From assembly GCF_003014675.1 (NCBI RefSeq), contig NZ_PYAU01000001.1, positions 2,790,001-2,854,000 of the forward strand: a DNA stretch of 64,000 bases. Reading direction: 5' to 3'. The notes below the pieces were generated by a model that saw nothing but the letters and a program-made list of their open reading frames with translations, made no database searches and was not told where the DNA came from. The DNA comes from Labedella gwakjiensis (GTDB lineage: Bacteria; Actinomycetota; Actinomycetes; Actinomycetales; Microbacteriaceae). The translations under genes and the position numbers were made by a program. Shown here piece by piece: positions 24,409 through 33,314 of this stretch; the stretch's first letter is position 1; the number at the start of each line of letters is the position of its first letter.

Positions 24409-25905
24409 TCAGCGCGTCGCGCGCCGGCGTGCGACCAGCGCCGTAGCCAGGCCGATGGCCAGCAGAGCGGCCGCGCCTCCGATGACGATGCTCGGGTCCG
24501 CGCTACCCGTGACCGCCAGGTCGTCGCTCGGCGGAGTGGTCGGTGCGGCGGGGCCCGGCGTCGGCTCCGTCGTCGGCTCGACGGTCGGCGCGGGCGGCGT
24601 CGGCGACGGCGTCGGTTCGACATCGAAGGTATTGGTCACCGTCAGTTCGATCACCGTGGGTGAGGCTGCGGTGATCTCGACGACGGGCGACGGGGAGAAT
24701 CGAACGGAATCCGCTCCTCCGCTGCTCGGCTCCGACACCGTGCAGGTGGCACCGACCGGCAGCTTCTCGAACGTGACCTTCTCGCCTGCTCGGATGCTCT
24801 TGTCGACGGGGTAGTCCGAGACGGCGGACCCATCGGCCTTGACGCACGAGGCCCGGACGACGAATGAGGTGTCCGGAATCGTGCCGGAACCGGCGACGGC
24901 TTTCGTCACCGCGAGGCTGCGCTCGCGGGAGCCGGAGCCGTTTCCGCCGGCGTCCGAGTAGGTGACCGTCGATTCCGCGAGCTTCGTCCCCGACGCTGAC
25001 ACGGAGTTGCCGAAGACATCGCCGGTCTCCGCGTCTGCGGGAAGCGGGGTGGAGTAGGAGACGAGGTACCAGCCGCCGTCGGCGCGCGGGGTGGGGAAGG
25101 TGAGGTCGAAGCTGTGCGTCGTCGGGTGGTCCGTGAACGTCCACTCGCCGGAGGCGAGCGGCAACGATTCTGCCGTCCCGTCGGCGATCCACGCATCCCA
25201 GCCGTCGGGTGCGACATAGGCGACCGACACGGTCGAGGGGTCGAGCGTGAGACGTTCGTCGTAGGTGTCCGTCAACACGACCCCCTCGCCCAGTGCCTCG
25301 AGGTGCTCGATCGGCACCTCGATAGCCCAACGCGCTGACGAGCCGTCGGACGTCATGCCTCCGTACTTCCGGATCTGCTCGGGGCCCGTGCTCGGGCCGG
25401 AGTCCACGATGCCTCCGCCGGGGATGGGAGCCGTCACCGTCGTGCCCCCTGAGGTCTCGAATGTGAGCTCCTCGGACTCCGTGGCCTCCACGGCCGTCGC
25501 GCGGACATTCAGCGAACCGTGCACGTCGTCGTGGTCGAGCACGTAGTCGCCGAGCGTGCAGTCGATGGACTGACCCGATGCGACGCACGAGCCGATGACG
25601 AGGCCGTCGGGGTCGAGAAGGTCGAAGTTCTGCGTCCACGCCACCGAGATGGGCGACGGGAACGTGAGTCCGAACGTGTCGCCCGGCTGAGCGTCGTCTG
25701 CGACGCTCCACTCTGCGTCGAGGGTGAACTCGTCGCCGACGGTGAGGGGCGCCGACGGATCGGTGGGATCCGGGGAGACGATCGTCACGGAGTCGATCGC
25801 GTCGAGCTCGGCGGCGGACGCCGCTGTCGGAAGGGCGATGGCGGCCAGGCCGATCACGGCGATGCCGATGCCCACCGCCGATCGTGTGAGAGAGATGTGT
25901 CGCAT
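24409..25905 (-). CDS. Cell-wall-anchored surface protein, LAVTG sorting signal
   Basis: This 498-residue protein has an N-terminal signal peptide ending near ASAAELDA, adhesin-like beta-sandwich regions (about 35-170 and 175-310) resembling collagen-binding/SdrG-type folds, and a DUF5979-type repeat near 325-425 (LAVTKAVAGSG, TFEKLPVGATCTVSE, IELTVTNTF). A proline/threonine stalk follows. The C-terminus is a sortase signal: LAVTG, a hydrophobic helix and RRRATR. LAXTG signals are used by class E sortases of actinobacteria. It is probably a surface adhesin. The sortase is not in this window. Confidence 0.83.
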   Translation of the reverse strand: MRHISLTRSAVGIGIAVIGLAAIALPTAASAAELDAIDSVTIVSPDPTDPSAPLTVGDEFTLDAEWSVADDAQPGDTFGLTFPSPISVAWTQNFDLLDPDGLVIGSCVASGQSIDCTLGDYVLDHDDVHGSLNVRATAVEATESEELTFETSGGTTVTAPIPGGGIVDSGPSTGPEQIRKYGGMTSDGSSARWAIEVPIEHLEALGEGVVLTDTYDERLTLDPSTVSVAYVAPDGWDAWIADGTAESLPLASGEWTFTDHPTTHSFDLTFPTPRADGGWYLVSYSTPLPADAETGDVFGNSVSASGTKLAESTVTYSDAGGNGSGSRERSLAVTKAVAGSGTIPDTSFVVRASCVKADGSAVSDYPVDKSIRAGEKVTFEKLPVGATCTVSEPSSGGADSVRFSPSPVVEITAASPTVIELTVTNTFDVEPTPSPTPPAPTVEPTTEPTPGPAAPTTPPSDDLAVTGSADPSIVIGGAAALLAIGLATALVARRRATR

Positions 25906-26103
25906 AGAGGCAGACTCCTCGAGGTCGGTACAGGGGATACGAGGAGGAGCCGACGGAGCGACGCGGACGTCGCCCCGCCGGACTTTCCCCCCACCTCAGG
26001 AGACGCATGAGTCACAGAGTCATGACGCGACTTCCGAAAAAAGATGAGCAATGCTCGTGCGGGAGACTGACGGCGCCTCCGGCGTCCGCGGAGCACCGTC
26101 TGC
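25906..26103. other. Intergenic region between the LAVTG protein gene and the pnp promoter
   Basis: About 200 bp. It holds the ribosome site of the surface-protein gene (AGGAG on the minus strand) and an A-tract at 26037-26043. I see no convincing gene here. Confidence 0.5.
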
Positions 26104-26109
26104 TAGCCT
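26104..26109 (+). promoter_or_regulatory. Extended -10 promoter of pnp
   Basis: TGC directly before TAGCCT gives an extended -10. Transcription from here would produce a leader of about 240 nt containing the structured element downstream. Confidence 0.5.
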
Positions 26110-26162
26110 TAACCCGGCCCGACCGTCCGGTCGGACCGATGCAACGCGGAGCAGGCCCGGCA

Positions 26163-26262
26163 GAAGCTGGTCCTCGGTGGTGGATTTCCGTGCAGGATGC
26201 ACGGCGATTTTCTACTGGAGATCAGCCACTTCTACGGAAGGTCGATCAGGCTGAGCAGCCTG
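26163..26262 (+). promoter_or_regulatory. Actino-pnp-like structured leader upstream of PNPase
   Basis: The 5' leader holds a perfect CCGTGCA-GGA-TGCACGG hairpin (26188-26204), preceded by GAAGCTGGTCCTCGG and followed by TTCTACTGGAGATCAG and TTCTACGGAAGG. The placement and conserved-looking purine-rich flanks fit the Rfam actino-pnp motif, a conserved RNA structure found before actinobacterial PNPase genes and thought to mediate autoregulation. Boundaries are approximate and the covariance model was not run. Confidence 0.6.
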
Positions 26263-26356
26263 GGACGAGCTGTCTGTCCATGCCCCGCGTCAGAGGCGCC
26301 CGCTCGAGCAGTCGCTCGCGCGCGTCGCGCCCGACGTACGAAGGAGAGAGACCTCA

Positions 26357-28615
26357 ATGGAAGGTCCTGAAATCAAATTCGCCGAAGCCGTTCTCGACAA
26401 CGGCAAGTTCGGCACCCGCACGGTCCGGTTCGAGACCGGTCGTCTGGCGCAGCAGGCCCAGGGCGCTGTCGCCGCATACCTCGACGAGGACACGATGCTC
26501 CTCTCGGCCACGAGCGCCGGCAAGCACCCGCGCGACGGCTTCGACTTCTTCCCCCTCACGGTGGACGTCGAGGAGCGCAGCTACGCGGCCGGCAAGATCC
26601 CCGGCTCGTTCTTCCGCCGCGAGGGACGTCCCTCCACGGAGGCGATCCTCGTCTGCCGTCTGATCGACCGGCCCCTGCGTCCGTCGTTCGTCGATGGCCT
26701 CCGCAACGAGGTGCAGATCGTCATCACCGTCCTGTCGATCGCTCCGGGCGAGTTCTACGACGCCCTCGCGATCAACGCGGCGTCCGCGTCGACCCAGATC
26801 TCCGGTCTGCCGTTCTCCGGCCCGATCGCCGGTGTGCGCCTCGCGCTCATCGGTGACCAGTGGGTCGCGTTCCCGACCGTCTCGCAGCTCGAGGAGGCCG
26901 TCTTCGACATCATCGTCGCCGGCCGTGTCGTCACCGACGAGAACGGCAATGAGGACGTCGCGATCATGATGGTCGAGGCTGAGGCCACCGAGCACAGCTG
27001 GGGCCTCATCCAGGGCGGCGCCACGAAGCCCAACGAGGCCGTCGTCGCCGAGGGCCTCGAAGCCTCGAAGCCGTTCATCATGTCTCTCGTGAAGGCTCAG
27101 GCCGAACTGGCCGCGCAGAGCGCGAAGGAGATCCAGGAGTACCCGGTCTTCCTCCCGTACTCCGACGAGGCGTACACCGCCGTCGACGCTCTCGCCCACG
27201 ACGAGCTCGCCGCGATCTACCAGATCGCCGGCAAGGTCGAGCGTCAGAACGCCGACGACGCGCTCAAGGACCGCGTCAAGGCGGAGATCCAGGCGAAGGT
27301 CGAGGCCGGCGAGCTCGGTTCCGACGTGCTCTCGCAGGTCAGCGGTGCGTACAAGGCCGTCACGAAGAAGATCGTGCGCGGTCGCATCCTCACCGAGGGT
27401 GTCCGCATGGACGGACGTGGCCTCGCCGACATCCGTCCGCTCGACGCCGAGGTGCAGGTCATCCCGCGCGTGCACGGTTCCGCCATCTTCCAGCGCGGAG
27501 AGACGCAGATCCTCGGCGTCACGACGCTCAACATGCTGAAGATGGAGCAGCAGATCGACTCCCTCTCCCCGGTGAAGTCGAAGCGTTACCTGCACCACTA
27601 CAACTTCCCGCCCTACTCGACCGGTGAGACCGGCCGCGTCGGCAGCCCGAAGCGTCGCGAGATCGGGCACGGCTTCCTCGCCGAGCGTGCCCTCGTGCCG
27701 GTGCTCCCGGCTCGTGACGAGTTCCCCTACGCGATCCGTCAGGTCTCCGAGGCGCTGAGCTCCAACGGTTCCACGTCGATGGGCTCCGTGTGCGCGTCGA
27801 CCCTGTCGCTTCTCAACGCCGGTGTGCCGCTGCGCGCTCCGGTCGCGGGAATCGCGATGGGTCTCGTCTCCGACACGGTGGACGGTCAGACGCGGTACGC
27901 CGCCCTCACCGACATCCTCGGCGCGGAGGACGCGCTCGGCGACATGGACTTCAAGGTCGCCGGAACGAGCGAGTTCGTCACCGCGATCCAGCTCGACACG
28001 AAGCTCGACGGCATCCCCGCCTCGGTCCTCGCCGCTGCGCTCACGCAGGCGAAGGAGGCTCGCATGTCGATCCTCGCCGTGCTGAACGCGGCGATCGACG
28101 CTCCTGACGAGATGGCGCCCACCGCGCCGCGCGTCATCAGCGTGCAGATCCCCGTCGACAAGATCGGTGAGCTGATCGGCCCGAAGGGCAAGACGATCAA
28201 CGCCATCCAGGACGAGACCGGTGCAGACATCTCGATCGAGGAGGACGGCACCGTCTACATCGGTGCTGTCGACGGTCCGTCGGCCGAAGCCGCACGCGCA
28301 CAGGTCAACGCGATCGCCAACCCGACCAACCCCGAGGTGGGCGAGCAGTTCCTCGGCACGGTCGTGAAGATCGCGACGTTCGGTGCGTTCGTCTCGCTCC
28401 TCCCGGGCAAGGACGGACTCCTCCACATCTCGGAGGTCCGGAAGCTCGCGGGCGGCAAGCGCGTCGAGAACGTCGAGGACGTCCTCGGAGTCGGCCAGAA
28501 GATCCTCGTGGAGATCACGAAGATCGACGACCGCGGCAAGCTGTCGCTCGCTCCGGTCGTCGCGGAGGAGGCAGCGTCTGACGCTGCCCCGGCCGAGACT
28601 ACCGTCGAGGCCTGA
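26357..28615 (+). CDS. pnp: Polyribonucleotide nucleotidyltransferase (PNPase)
   Basis: This 752-residue phosphorolytic 3'-5' exoribonuclease, also a source of RNA tailing and (p)ppGpp-related activity in actinobacteria, has the full family layout. It has two RNase PH domains (about 10-240 and 335-575) joined by a helical linker, a KH domain with the IGPKGKTI GxxG loop near 604, and an S1 domain from [18 protein letters not shown] near 660. [21 protein letters not shown] and the [19 protein letters not shown] catalytic region are intact. The ATG at 26357 follows GAAGGAGAGAG. Confidence 0.97.
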   Translation: MEGPEIKFAEAVLDNGKFGTRTVRFETGRLAQQAQGAVAAYLDEDTMLLSATSAGKHPRDGFDFFPLTVDVEERSYAAGKIPGSFFRREGRPSTEAILVCRLIDRPLRPSFVDGLRNEVQIVITVLSIAPGEFYDALAINAASASTQISGLPFSGPIAGVRLALIGDQWVAFPTVSQLEEAVFDIIVAGRVVTDENGNEDVAIMMVEAEATEHSWGLIQGGATKPNEAVVAEGLEASKPFIMSLVKAQAELAAQSAKEIQEYPVFLPYSDEAYTAVDALAHDELAAIYQIAGKVERQNADDALKDRVKAEIQAKVEAGELGSDVLSQVSGAYKAVTKKIVRGRILTEGVRMDGRGLADIRPLDAEVQVIPRVHGSAIFQRGETQILGVTTLNMLKMEQQIDSLSPVKSKRYLHHYNFPPYSTGETGRVGSPKRREIGHGFLAERALVPVLPARDEFPYAIRQVSEALSSNGSTSMGSVCASTLSLLNAGVPLRAPVAGIAMGLVSDTVDGQTRYAALTDILGAEDALGDMDFKVAGTSEFVTAIQLDTKLDGIPASVLAAALTQAKEARMSILAVLNAAIDAPDEMAPTAPRVISVQIPVDKIGELIGPKGKTINAIQDETGADISIEEDGTVYIGAVDGPSAEAARAQVNAIANPTNPEVGEQFLGTVVKIATFGAFVSLLPGKDGLLHISEVRKLAGGKRVENVEDVLGVGQKILVEITKIDDRGKLSLAPVVAEEAASDAAPAETTVEA

Positions 28616-28630
28616 TCGCTCGGATCGCAT

Positions 28631-28669
28631 CGGAACGGCCCGTCCCCTGTTGGGGGGCGGGCCGTTCCG
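28631..28669 (+). terminator. Terminator of pnp
   Basis: Outer arms CGGAACGGCCCG and CGGGCCGTTCCG pair perfectly around a C-run/G-run inner stem (TCCCC with GGGG). Confidence 0.85.
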
Positions 28670-28827
28670 CATTGCTGCAGACCCAGGAAAGCGCTGTCGG
28701 ACGGCCGTTGCGCAATCGTTATGAAAGCGTCATCCGGCGGCCACGCGTCCGCGTCGCTGATGTCATGGGTGTGACATAGCCTTCCCTCACGGGACGTTGG
28801 GAATCGGTCCGTGGAAGGGGGAGCGGC

Positions 28828-29937
28828 ATGGTCGACATCGGTCAGTTCGCGCCCCGTCTCCACTCGGGCCCCGGGTTCCTTCCGAGCAGTGCGAACCCCG
28901 ACGGTGCGACCCCGAGCGGCGGCATTCCGTCTCGCGACGTCGAGGCCTCCCTGGCTGCGGGTGCGCACCCGTCTGCACCCATCGGTGTGATGCCCGGTAT
29001 CCCCGGAATCGGGGAGAGGCTGCGTCGTCCGTTCGGCGACACGGATCTCCGCGTCTTCCCGGTGGGTCTCGGCGGCAGCGTCTTCGGCTGGACGGCTTCC
29101 GCGGACGAGACCCGGGGGATCCTCGACCGCTACGCCGACTACGGCGGCAACTTCATCGATACTGCGGACAGCTACGCCGGAGGGCTCAGCGAGGTTCGCA
29201 TCGGAGCCTGGATGGCACACCGAGGCAACCGCGATCGCATGGTCGTGTCCACGAAGATCGGCCGACACCCCGATGCTCCCGGACTCGGTCCCGTCAACAT
29301 GGTGCGCGCGGTCGAAGCCTCCCTCGAGAGGCTTCAGACCGATCACATCGACCTCCTGTTCTTCCACACCGACGACGAGACCGTTCCGCTCGAGGACTCC
29401 CTCGGCACGGCTGCCTGGCTCATCGAGAGCGGCAAGGTGCGCTACCTCGCCGCATCCAACTTCACGCCGGCCCGGATCGTCGAGGCACGCATCCTCGCGT
29501 CGACGGGACTGCCGCGCTTCGTCGGGCTGCAGCACGAGTACAGCCTTCTCAGTCGCCGCGGATTCGAGGGCGATTCCGAACTCGTCGCACGTGGCCAACG
29601 GCTCGGCGTCTTGGCGTACTACGCGCTCGGCAACGGATTCCTCACGGGGAAGTACCGGTCTCGTGCCGACTTCGTGGGAGGCGGTTCCCGGGCGGCCAGA
29701 GCGTCCGCGCACTTCGGGCGTCGTGGTTTGCGCATTCTCTCCGTGCTCGATCACGTGGCCGCAGAGCACAACACGTCGCCCACCTCCATCGCCCTCGCCT
29801 GGCTGCTCGCGAAGCAGACCGTGACAGCACCGGTGGTGAGCGCTTCGAGGCCCGATCAGGTCGACGATCTCGTCGCGGCCACCGGCGTGCAGCTCACCCG
29901 GACGCAGATGGTCGAACTCGACCGCGTCAGTTCCTGA
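28828..29937 (+). CDS. Aldo/keto reductase
   Basis: This 369-residue protein has about 65 N-terminal residues rich in Pro, Gly and Ser that lie outside the domain, then an aldo/keto reductase barrel. The catalytic tetrad is visible in FIDTADSYAGG (Asp and Tyr), VVSTKIGR (Lys) and DLLFFHTDDE (His). The cofactor end carries VSASRPDQVDDL. It resembles class-13-type oxidoreductases; the substrate is unknown. The ATG at 28828 follows GGAAGGGGGAGCGGC. The N-terminal extension may be real or the start may lie further in. Confidence 0.85.
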   Translation: MVDIGQFAPRLHSGPGFLPSSANPDGATPSGGIPSRDVEASLAAGAHPSAPIGVMPGIPGIGERLRRPFGDTDLRVFPVGLGGSVFGWTASADETRGILDRYADYGGNFIDTADSYAGGLSEVRIGAWMAHRGNRDRMVVSTKIGRHPDAPGLGPVNMVRAVEASLERLQTDHIDLLFFHTDDETVPLEDSLGTAAWLIESGKVRYLAASNFTPARIVEARILASTGLPRFVGLQHEYSLLSRRGFEGDSELVARGQRLGVLAYYALGNGFLTGKYRSRADFVGGGSRAARASAHFGRRGLRILSVLDHVAAEHNTSPTSIALAWLLAKQTVTAPVVSASRPDQVDDLVAATGVQLTRTQMVELDRVSS

Positions 29938-30109
29938 GTCGTTCGGATTCTCCACGCACCGCCCGTCGGACCTCCGCGTTCGCAGTCCTCTGACGTAGGC
30001 TGGGAACGACGAATCGCACCGTCGCCTTCCGTCCGGTCACGTCACACGGTTGCCCACGGGACCTCAGTCGGGCCGCGGATCTCCGGAAGGAACGAGGAGG
30101 AACGCCACA

Positions 30110-30712
30110 ATGTCCCAATACCTCTACCTCGTGCGCCACGGCGAGCAGCAGGACGCCCAGCACGGCATGGGTGACGGACCGCTCTCGGCCCGCGGACGCC
30201 GCCAGGCGCAGCTCCTCGCCGAGAGGCTCGGCGGGCTGCCTCTCACAGCCGCCTACCACTCGCCGCTTCAACGTGCCGCAGAGACCGCGACCATCGTCGC
30301 CCAGCGGCTCCCGTCCGTTTCGCCTGAGCCGTCCGCTCTTCTCTTCGACTGCGTTCCCACCGGCCGCACACCGGAGACCCCGTCGGCGTATCTGCCGTTC
30401 TTCGGGTCGGTGACCGACGAGGAAGTGGAGGCGGGTACGGCGCAGATGGCCGATGCCGTCGCCGAGTACCTCGCGCCTCGACCGGGCGACCGGCACGACG
30501 TGCTCATCACCCACAACTTCGTCATCTCGTGGTTCGTCCGCGAGGTGCTCGCCGCCCCCGCGTGGAAGTGGATGACGATCGATCAGGCGAACTGCGGACT
30601 CACGATCCTCCACCGCAAGCCGGGCCGACCGTGGAGCCTGCTCGTGCACAACGACCTCTCCCATCTCCCCGTCGAACTGCGAACCGGCCTCCCCGATCCC
30701 CTCCCGGTCTAG
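30110..30712 (+). CDS. Histidine phosphatase family protein
   Basis: This 200-residue protein begins YLYLVRHGEQQD, containing the catalytic RHG. It also has LPLTAAYHSPLQRAAETATI with the second Arg and VLITHNFVISWFVREV with the second catalytic His. This is the phosphoglycerate-mutase-like phosphatase fold; the substrate is not predicted. The ATG at 30110 follows GAGGAGG by nine bases. It has an upstream TAGGCT hexamer about 110 nt away. Confidence 0.85.
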   Translation: MSQYLYLVRHGEQQDAQHGMGDGPLSARGRRQAQLLAERLGGLPLTAAYHSPLQRAAETATIVAQRLPSVSPEPSALLFDCVPTGRTPETPSAYLPFFGSVTDEEVEAGTAQMADAVAEYLAPRPGDRHDVLITHNFVISWFVREVLAAPAWKWMTIDQANCGLTILHRKPGRPWSLLVHNDLSHLPVELRTGLPDPLPV

Positions 30713-30729
30713 GCGCGGGAAGCCGGTGG

Positions 30730-31191
30730 TCAGTCCGCGAGGACCTTGCGGTACCAGTTCGTCGCATTCGGGTTGTCGTTGTACGGCTCCACGTCCTCGT
30801 ACCCCGCTGAGCGGTAGAGGGCGGCTGCGGAGGCGAGGCTCGAGTTCGTGTCGAGCACGATGTCGACGGCACCCAGGTCGGCGGCCCGGCGTTCCAGCTC
30901 GCGGAGAAGCGATCCGCCCCACCCTCGACCCCTGGTCTCGGGGCGGAGGAACAGGTGCTTCACCTCGAAGCGTGTCGGATCGAGGGAGCGGATGCCGCCG
31001 CAGCCGACGGGTCGCCCCTCGTCGTCCTCGACGACGAGGAAGACACCGGCCGGGGGAGTGAAGCGCGCAGGGTCCGGGTGCACGATGCGGTAGGTGCCTC
31101 CGGTGAAGCCGAGCTCGCGGCTCGTGAAGTACTCGGTCAGAAGAGCGTGCGCGATCGGGTCGTCCGTCGCGCGTTCGATGAAGGCAACCAC
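30730..31191 (-). CDS. GNAT family N-acetyltransferase
   Basis: This 153-residue protein has a GNAT domain with the pyrophosphate-binding loop LRPETRGRGWGGSLLRELE (consensus Q/RxxGxG/A) and the C-terminal ALYRSAGYEDVEPY strand. The substrate is unknown. I chose the GTG at 31191 because TACGAT lies seven bases before it; an upstream ATG at 31230 would overlap the dapB start codon and leave no room for a promoter. It is divergent from dapB. Confidence 0.8.
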   Translation of the reverse strand: MVAFIERATDDPIAHALLTEYFTSRELGFTGGTYRIVHPDPARFTPPAGVFLVVEDDEGRPVGCGGIRSLDPTRFEVKHLFLRPETRGRGWGGSLLRELERRAADLGAVDIVLDTNSSLASAAALYRSAGYEDVEPYNDNPNATNWYRKVLAD

Positions 31192-31198
31192 GACCTCG

Positions 31199-31204
31199 AT
31201 CGTA
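31199..31204 (-). promoter_or_regulatory. -10 element of the GNAT gene next to dapB
   Basis: Minus strand TACGAT, seven bases, GTG at 31191. Confidence 0.5.
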
Positions 31205-31216
31205 TCGGCGCGCCTG

Positions 31217-31222
31217 TAGATT
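31217..31222 (+). promoter_or_regulatory. -10 element of dapB
   Basis: TAGATT, six bases, ATG at 31229. It overlaps the upstream half of the divergent GNAT promoter. Confidence 0.55.
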
Positions 31223-31228
31223 GGGAGC

Positions 31229-31981
31229 ATGACCACAACCGTCGCCGTCGCGGGAGCGCGGGGAAAGCTCGGCAGCCTCGTGGCCCGGATCGTCGACGAT
31301 CTGGACGGCTTCGAGCTCGTCGCGTCCCTCGACTCCTCGAGCCCCCTCTCCGACCTCGACGGCGCCGATCTCGTCGTCGATGTGACGGCTCCGGCCGTGA
31401 GCCCGCTCATCGTGGAACACGCGATCGCCGGCGGCTCGAACGTCCTCGTGGGAACCTCCGGCTGGTCGGCCCGCCGGCTCGCCGACCTCCGATCGCGGCT
31501 CTCGGGAACCGATCGCGGCATCGTCGTCGTGCCGAACTTCTCGCTCGGATCCGTCGTCGCAACGAGCCTCGCCGCGGTTGCTTCCCGGTTCTTCGACTCC
31601 ATCGAGATCGTGGAGGCGCACCGGTCGTCGAAAGTGGACTCGCCGAGCGGAACGGCCGTGCGGACGGCGGAACTGATGGCGGCGGCACGCTCTGCGAACG
31701 GTCCGGTCGAGGCGCCCCACATCGACCAGCGCGCGCGTGGTCAGCAGGTGTCGAGCATCCCCATCCACAGCATGCGTCTCCGCGGTGTCATCGCGCGCCA
31801 GGATGTCGTCTTCGGCGGAGACGGTGAGGCGCTCACGATCACCCACGAGACCATCGAGCCGGGCGAGGCCTATGACGCCGGCATCCGCCTGGCCTTGCCC
31901 GCCGCACGGGATGCGCGTGGGTTGGTCGTCGGGCTCGAGCGGCTCATCGACCTCGGCATCGCGCTCCCGGAGGCGGAATGA
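31229..31981 (+). CDS. dapB: 4-hydroxy-tetrahydrodipicolinate reductase
   Basis: This 250-residue NAD(P)H-dependent enzyme of the diaminopimelate/lysine pathway has an N-terminal Rossmann domain (VAVAGARGKLGSLV) and the diagnostic catalytic segment EAHRSSKVDSPSGTA near residues 129-143. Like other actinobacterial DapB it has GQQVSSIPIHSMRLRGVIA. The protein begins directly at the Rossmann strand, which agrees with the leaderless start. The next gene's ATG overlaps its stop, so a small TPR protein is cotranslated. Confidence 0.95.
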   Translation: MTTTVAVAGARGKLGSLVARIVDDLDGFELVASLDSSSPLSDLDGADLVVDVTAPAVSPLIVEHAIAGGSNVLVGTSGWSARRLADLRSRLSGTDRGIVVVPNFSLGSVVATSLAAVASRFFDSIEIVEAHRSSKVDSPSGTAVRTAELMAAARSANGPVEAPHIDQRARGQQVSSIPIHSMRLRGVIARQDVVFGGDGEALTITHETIEPGEAYDAGIRLALPAARDARGLVVGLERLIDLGIALPEAE

Positions 31982-32412
31982 AGAGTCGGATCGCCGTCGT
32001 CGTGATGGCGCTCCTTCTGGCGCTCTACCTCGTCCTGGTGGGGCAGAGGTCCGTCCTCTTCGTCCTCACCGGAGAGCCCGTCGCCGTCGCGATCGGTGTA
32101 GCCCTCATCGTGCTGCCGATCATCGGCGCCTGGGCACTGACCCGCGAGTTGCTGTTCGGCTTCGCTGCTGAGCGGCTCGGCCGACAGCTCGAGTCCGAGG
32201 GGGGTCTTCCGACGGACGAGTTCCCCGCACGCCCGAGCGGCCGGCTCGACCGAGAGGCGGTCGACGAGGCTTTCCCCGCGTTCCGCACGGCGGTGGAGGA
32301 GGCTCCGGAGGACTGGCGCCCCTGGTACCGTCTCGGCCTCGCCTACGACGGCGCGGGCGACCGCCGTCGTGCGCGCGCCGCGATCCGCGAAGCGATCAAG
32401 CTCGAGCGCTGA
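31978..32412 (+). CDS. Membrane protein with a TPR-like C-terminus
   Basis: This 144-residue protein has two N-terminal membrane helices (about residues 4-24 and 32-54) and a cytoplasmic tail holding one TPR-like helical pair (APEDWRPWYRLGLAYDGAGDRRRARAAIREAIKLE, in two adjacent helices). The gene overlaps dapB by 4 nt. Genes of this kind sit after dapB in several actinobacteria, but no function is known. Its 3' end overlaps the end of the convergent epimerase gene by 17 bp. Confidence 0.75.
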   Translation: MKSRIAVVVMALLLALYLVLVGQRSVLFVLTGEPVAVAIGVALIVLPIIGAWALTRELLFGFAAERLGRQLESEGGLPTDEFPARPSGRLDREAVDEAFPAFRTAVEEAPEDWRPWYRLGLAYDGAGDRRRARAAIREAIKLER

Positions 32413-33289
32413 GCGCCGAGTCGAGCGCCTCTCCGACCGTCGGGTGGGCGAAGACGTAGCCGGTCTTCTCGAGGACGGCAGGACGGATGCGCTGGTCGAC
32501 GAGCAGGAGGTCGTCCCCGGCCGCACCGAGGGCTGCGCGGATGGCGAACGCCGGAACCGGGAGCCAGTACGGCCGCGACAAGCGTGTCGCGAGCCCCCGG
32601 ATCAGTTCGCCGGCCGTCGCCGGCGTGGGACCGACGAGGTTGACCGGGCCCGAGATATCGCCGCGCAGCGCGTGCACGATGCCTCCGACCTCGTCGGTCA
32701 GGGAGACCCACGGCCAGTACTGACGCCCGCTGCCGAGCGGACCGGCGAGACCGAAGCGTGTGATGGGCATGAGGGGCGAGAGGACCCCGTCCGTGGCGAC
32801 CACGATGCCGGTGCGCGCGTGAACAAGCCGGGTGGTGTCGCCGACGCCCCGGGCGGCCTTCTCCCACGCGGTCGTGACTCCGCTGAGGAAACCGGTGCCC
32901 GGTCCGCTCGTCTCGTCGAGATCCTGTCCCGGTCGGTTGCCGTAGAAGCCGGAGGCCGAGGCTCCGACGAACACGCTCGGAGGCGTGGGGGAGTCCGCGA
33001 TGGCGTGAGCGAGAGTGGTCGTGGTGGTCAGGCGGGATTCGAGGATGGTCCGGCGGTAGCGCGGCGTCCACGGGAGGCGCGAGATCGACGCACCCGAGAG
33101 GCACACCACGGCGTCGGCCGAAGCGATGACACGTCGGTCCACGCGCCCGTTGTCCGGATCCCACGTCGACTCGTCCGATCCGTTCGCCGCACGCCGGACC
33201 AACCGGACGACCTCGTCGCCGTCCGCCCGGAGCCTCGAGATGAGGGCGCGGCCGATGAGTCCGCCGGCGCCGGCCACCACGACCTTCAT
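32396..33289 (-). CDS. TIGR01777 family epimerase (SDR39U1/YfcH-like)
   Basis: This 297-residue atypical short-chain reductase has the dinucleotide motif VVVAGAGGLIGRALI at the N-terminus. The family features VCLSGASI, GASASGFYG and TAWEKAARGV are present, with the C-terminal DUF1731-like segment RAALGAAGDDLLL. The substrate is unknown. The ATG at 33289 follows GAGGTGTCCC on the minus strand; a longer reading would add GC-rich shadow codons. Confidence 0.86.
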   Translation of the reverse strand: MKVVVAGAGGLIGRALISRLRADGDEVVRLVRRAANGSDESTWDPDNGRVDRRVIASADAVVCLSGASISRLPWTPRYRRTILESRLTTTTTLAHAIADSPTPPSVFVGASASGFYGNRPGQDLDETSGPGTGFLSGVTTAWEKAARGVGDTTRLVHARTGIVVATDGVLSPLMPITRFGLAGPLGSGRQYWPWVSLTDEVGGIVHALRGDISGPVNLVGPTPATAGELIRGLATRLSRPYWLPVPAFAIRAALGAAGDDLLLVDQRIRPAVLEKTGYVFAHPTVGEALDSALSARA

Positions 33290-33314
33290 CGGGACACCTC
33301 GCATCGTCCGGCGG

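Noticed and set aside
26354-28672. Long antisense open frame opposite pnp
   Set aside because: It is a GC-rich shadow: the plus-strand pnp has full family motifs and third-position GC bias, while the antisense product is only Arg/Asp/Glu-rich low-complexity sequence.
31192-31230. ATG at 31230 as start of the minus-strand GNAT gene
   Set aside because: It overlaps the dapB start codon on the other strand and leaves no promoter space. The GTG at 31191 has a TANNNT seven bases upstream and starts at the first homologous residues.
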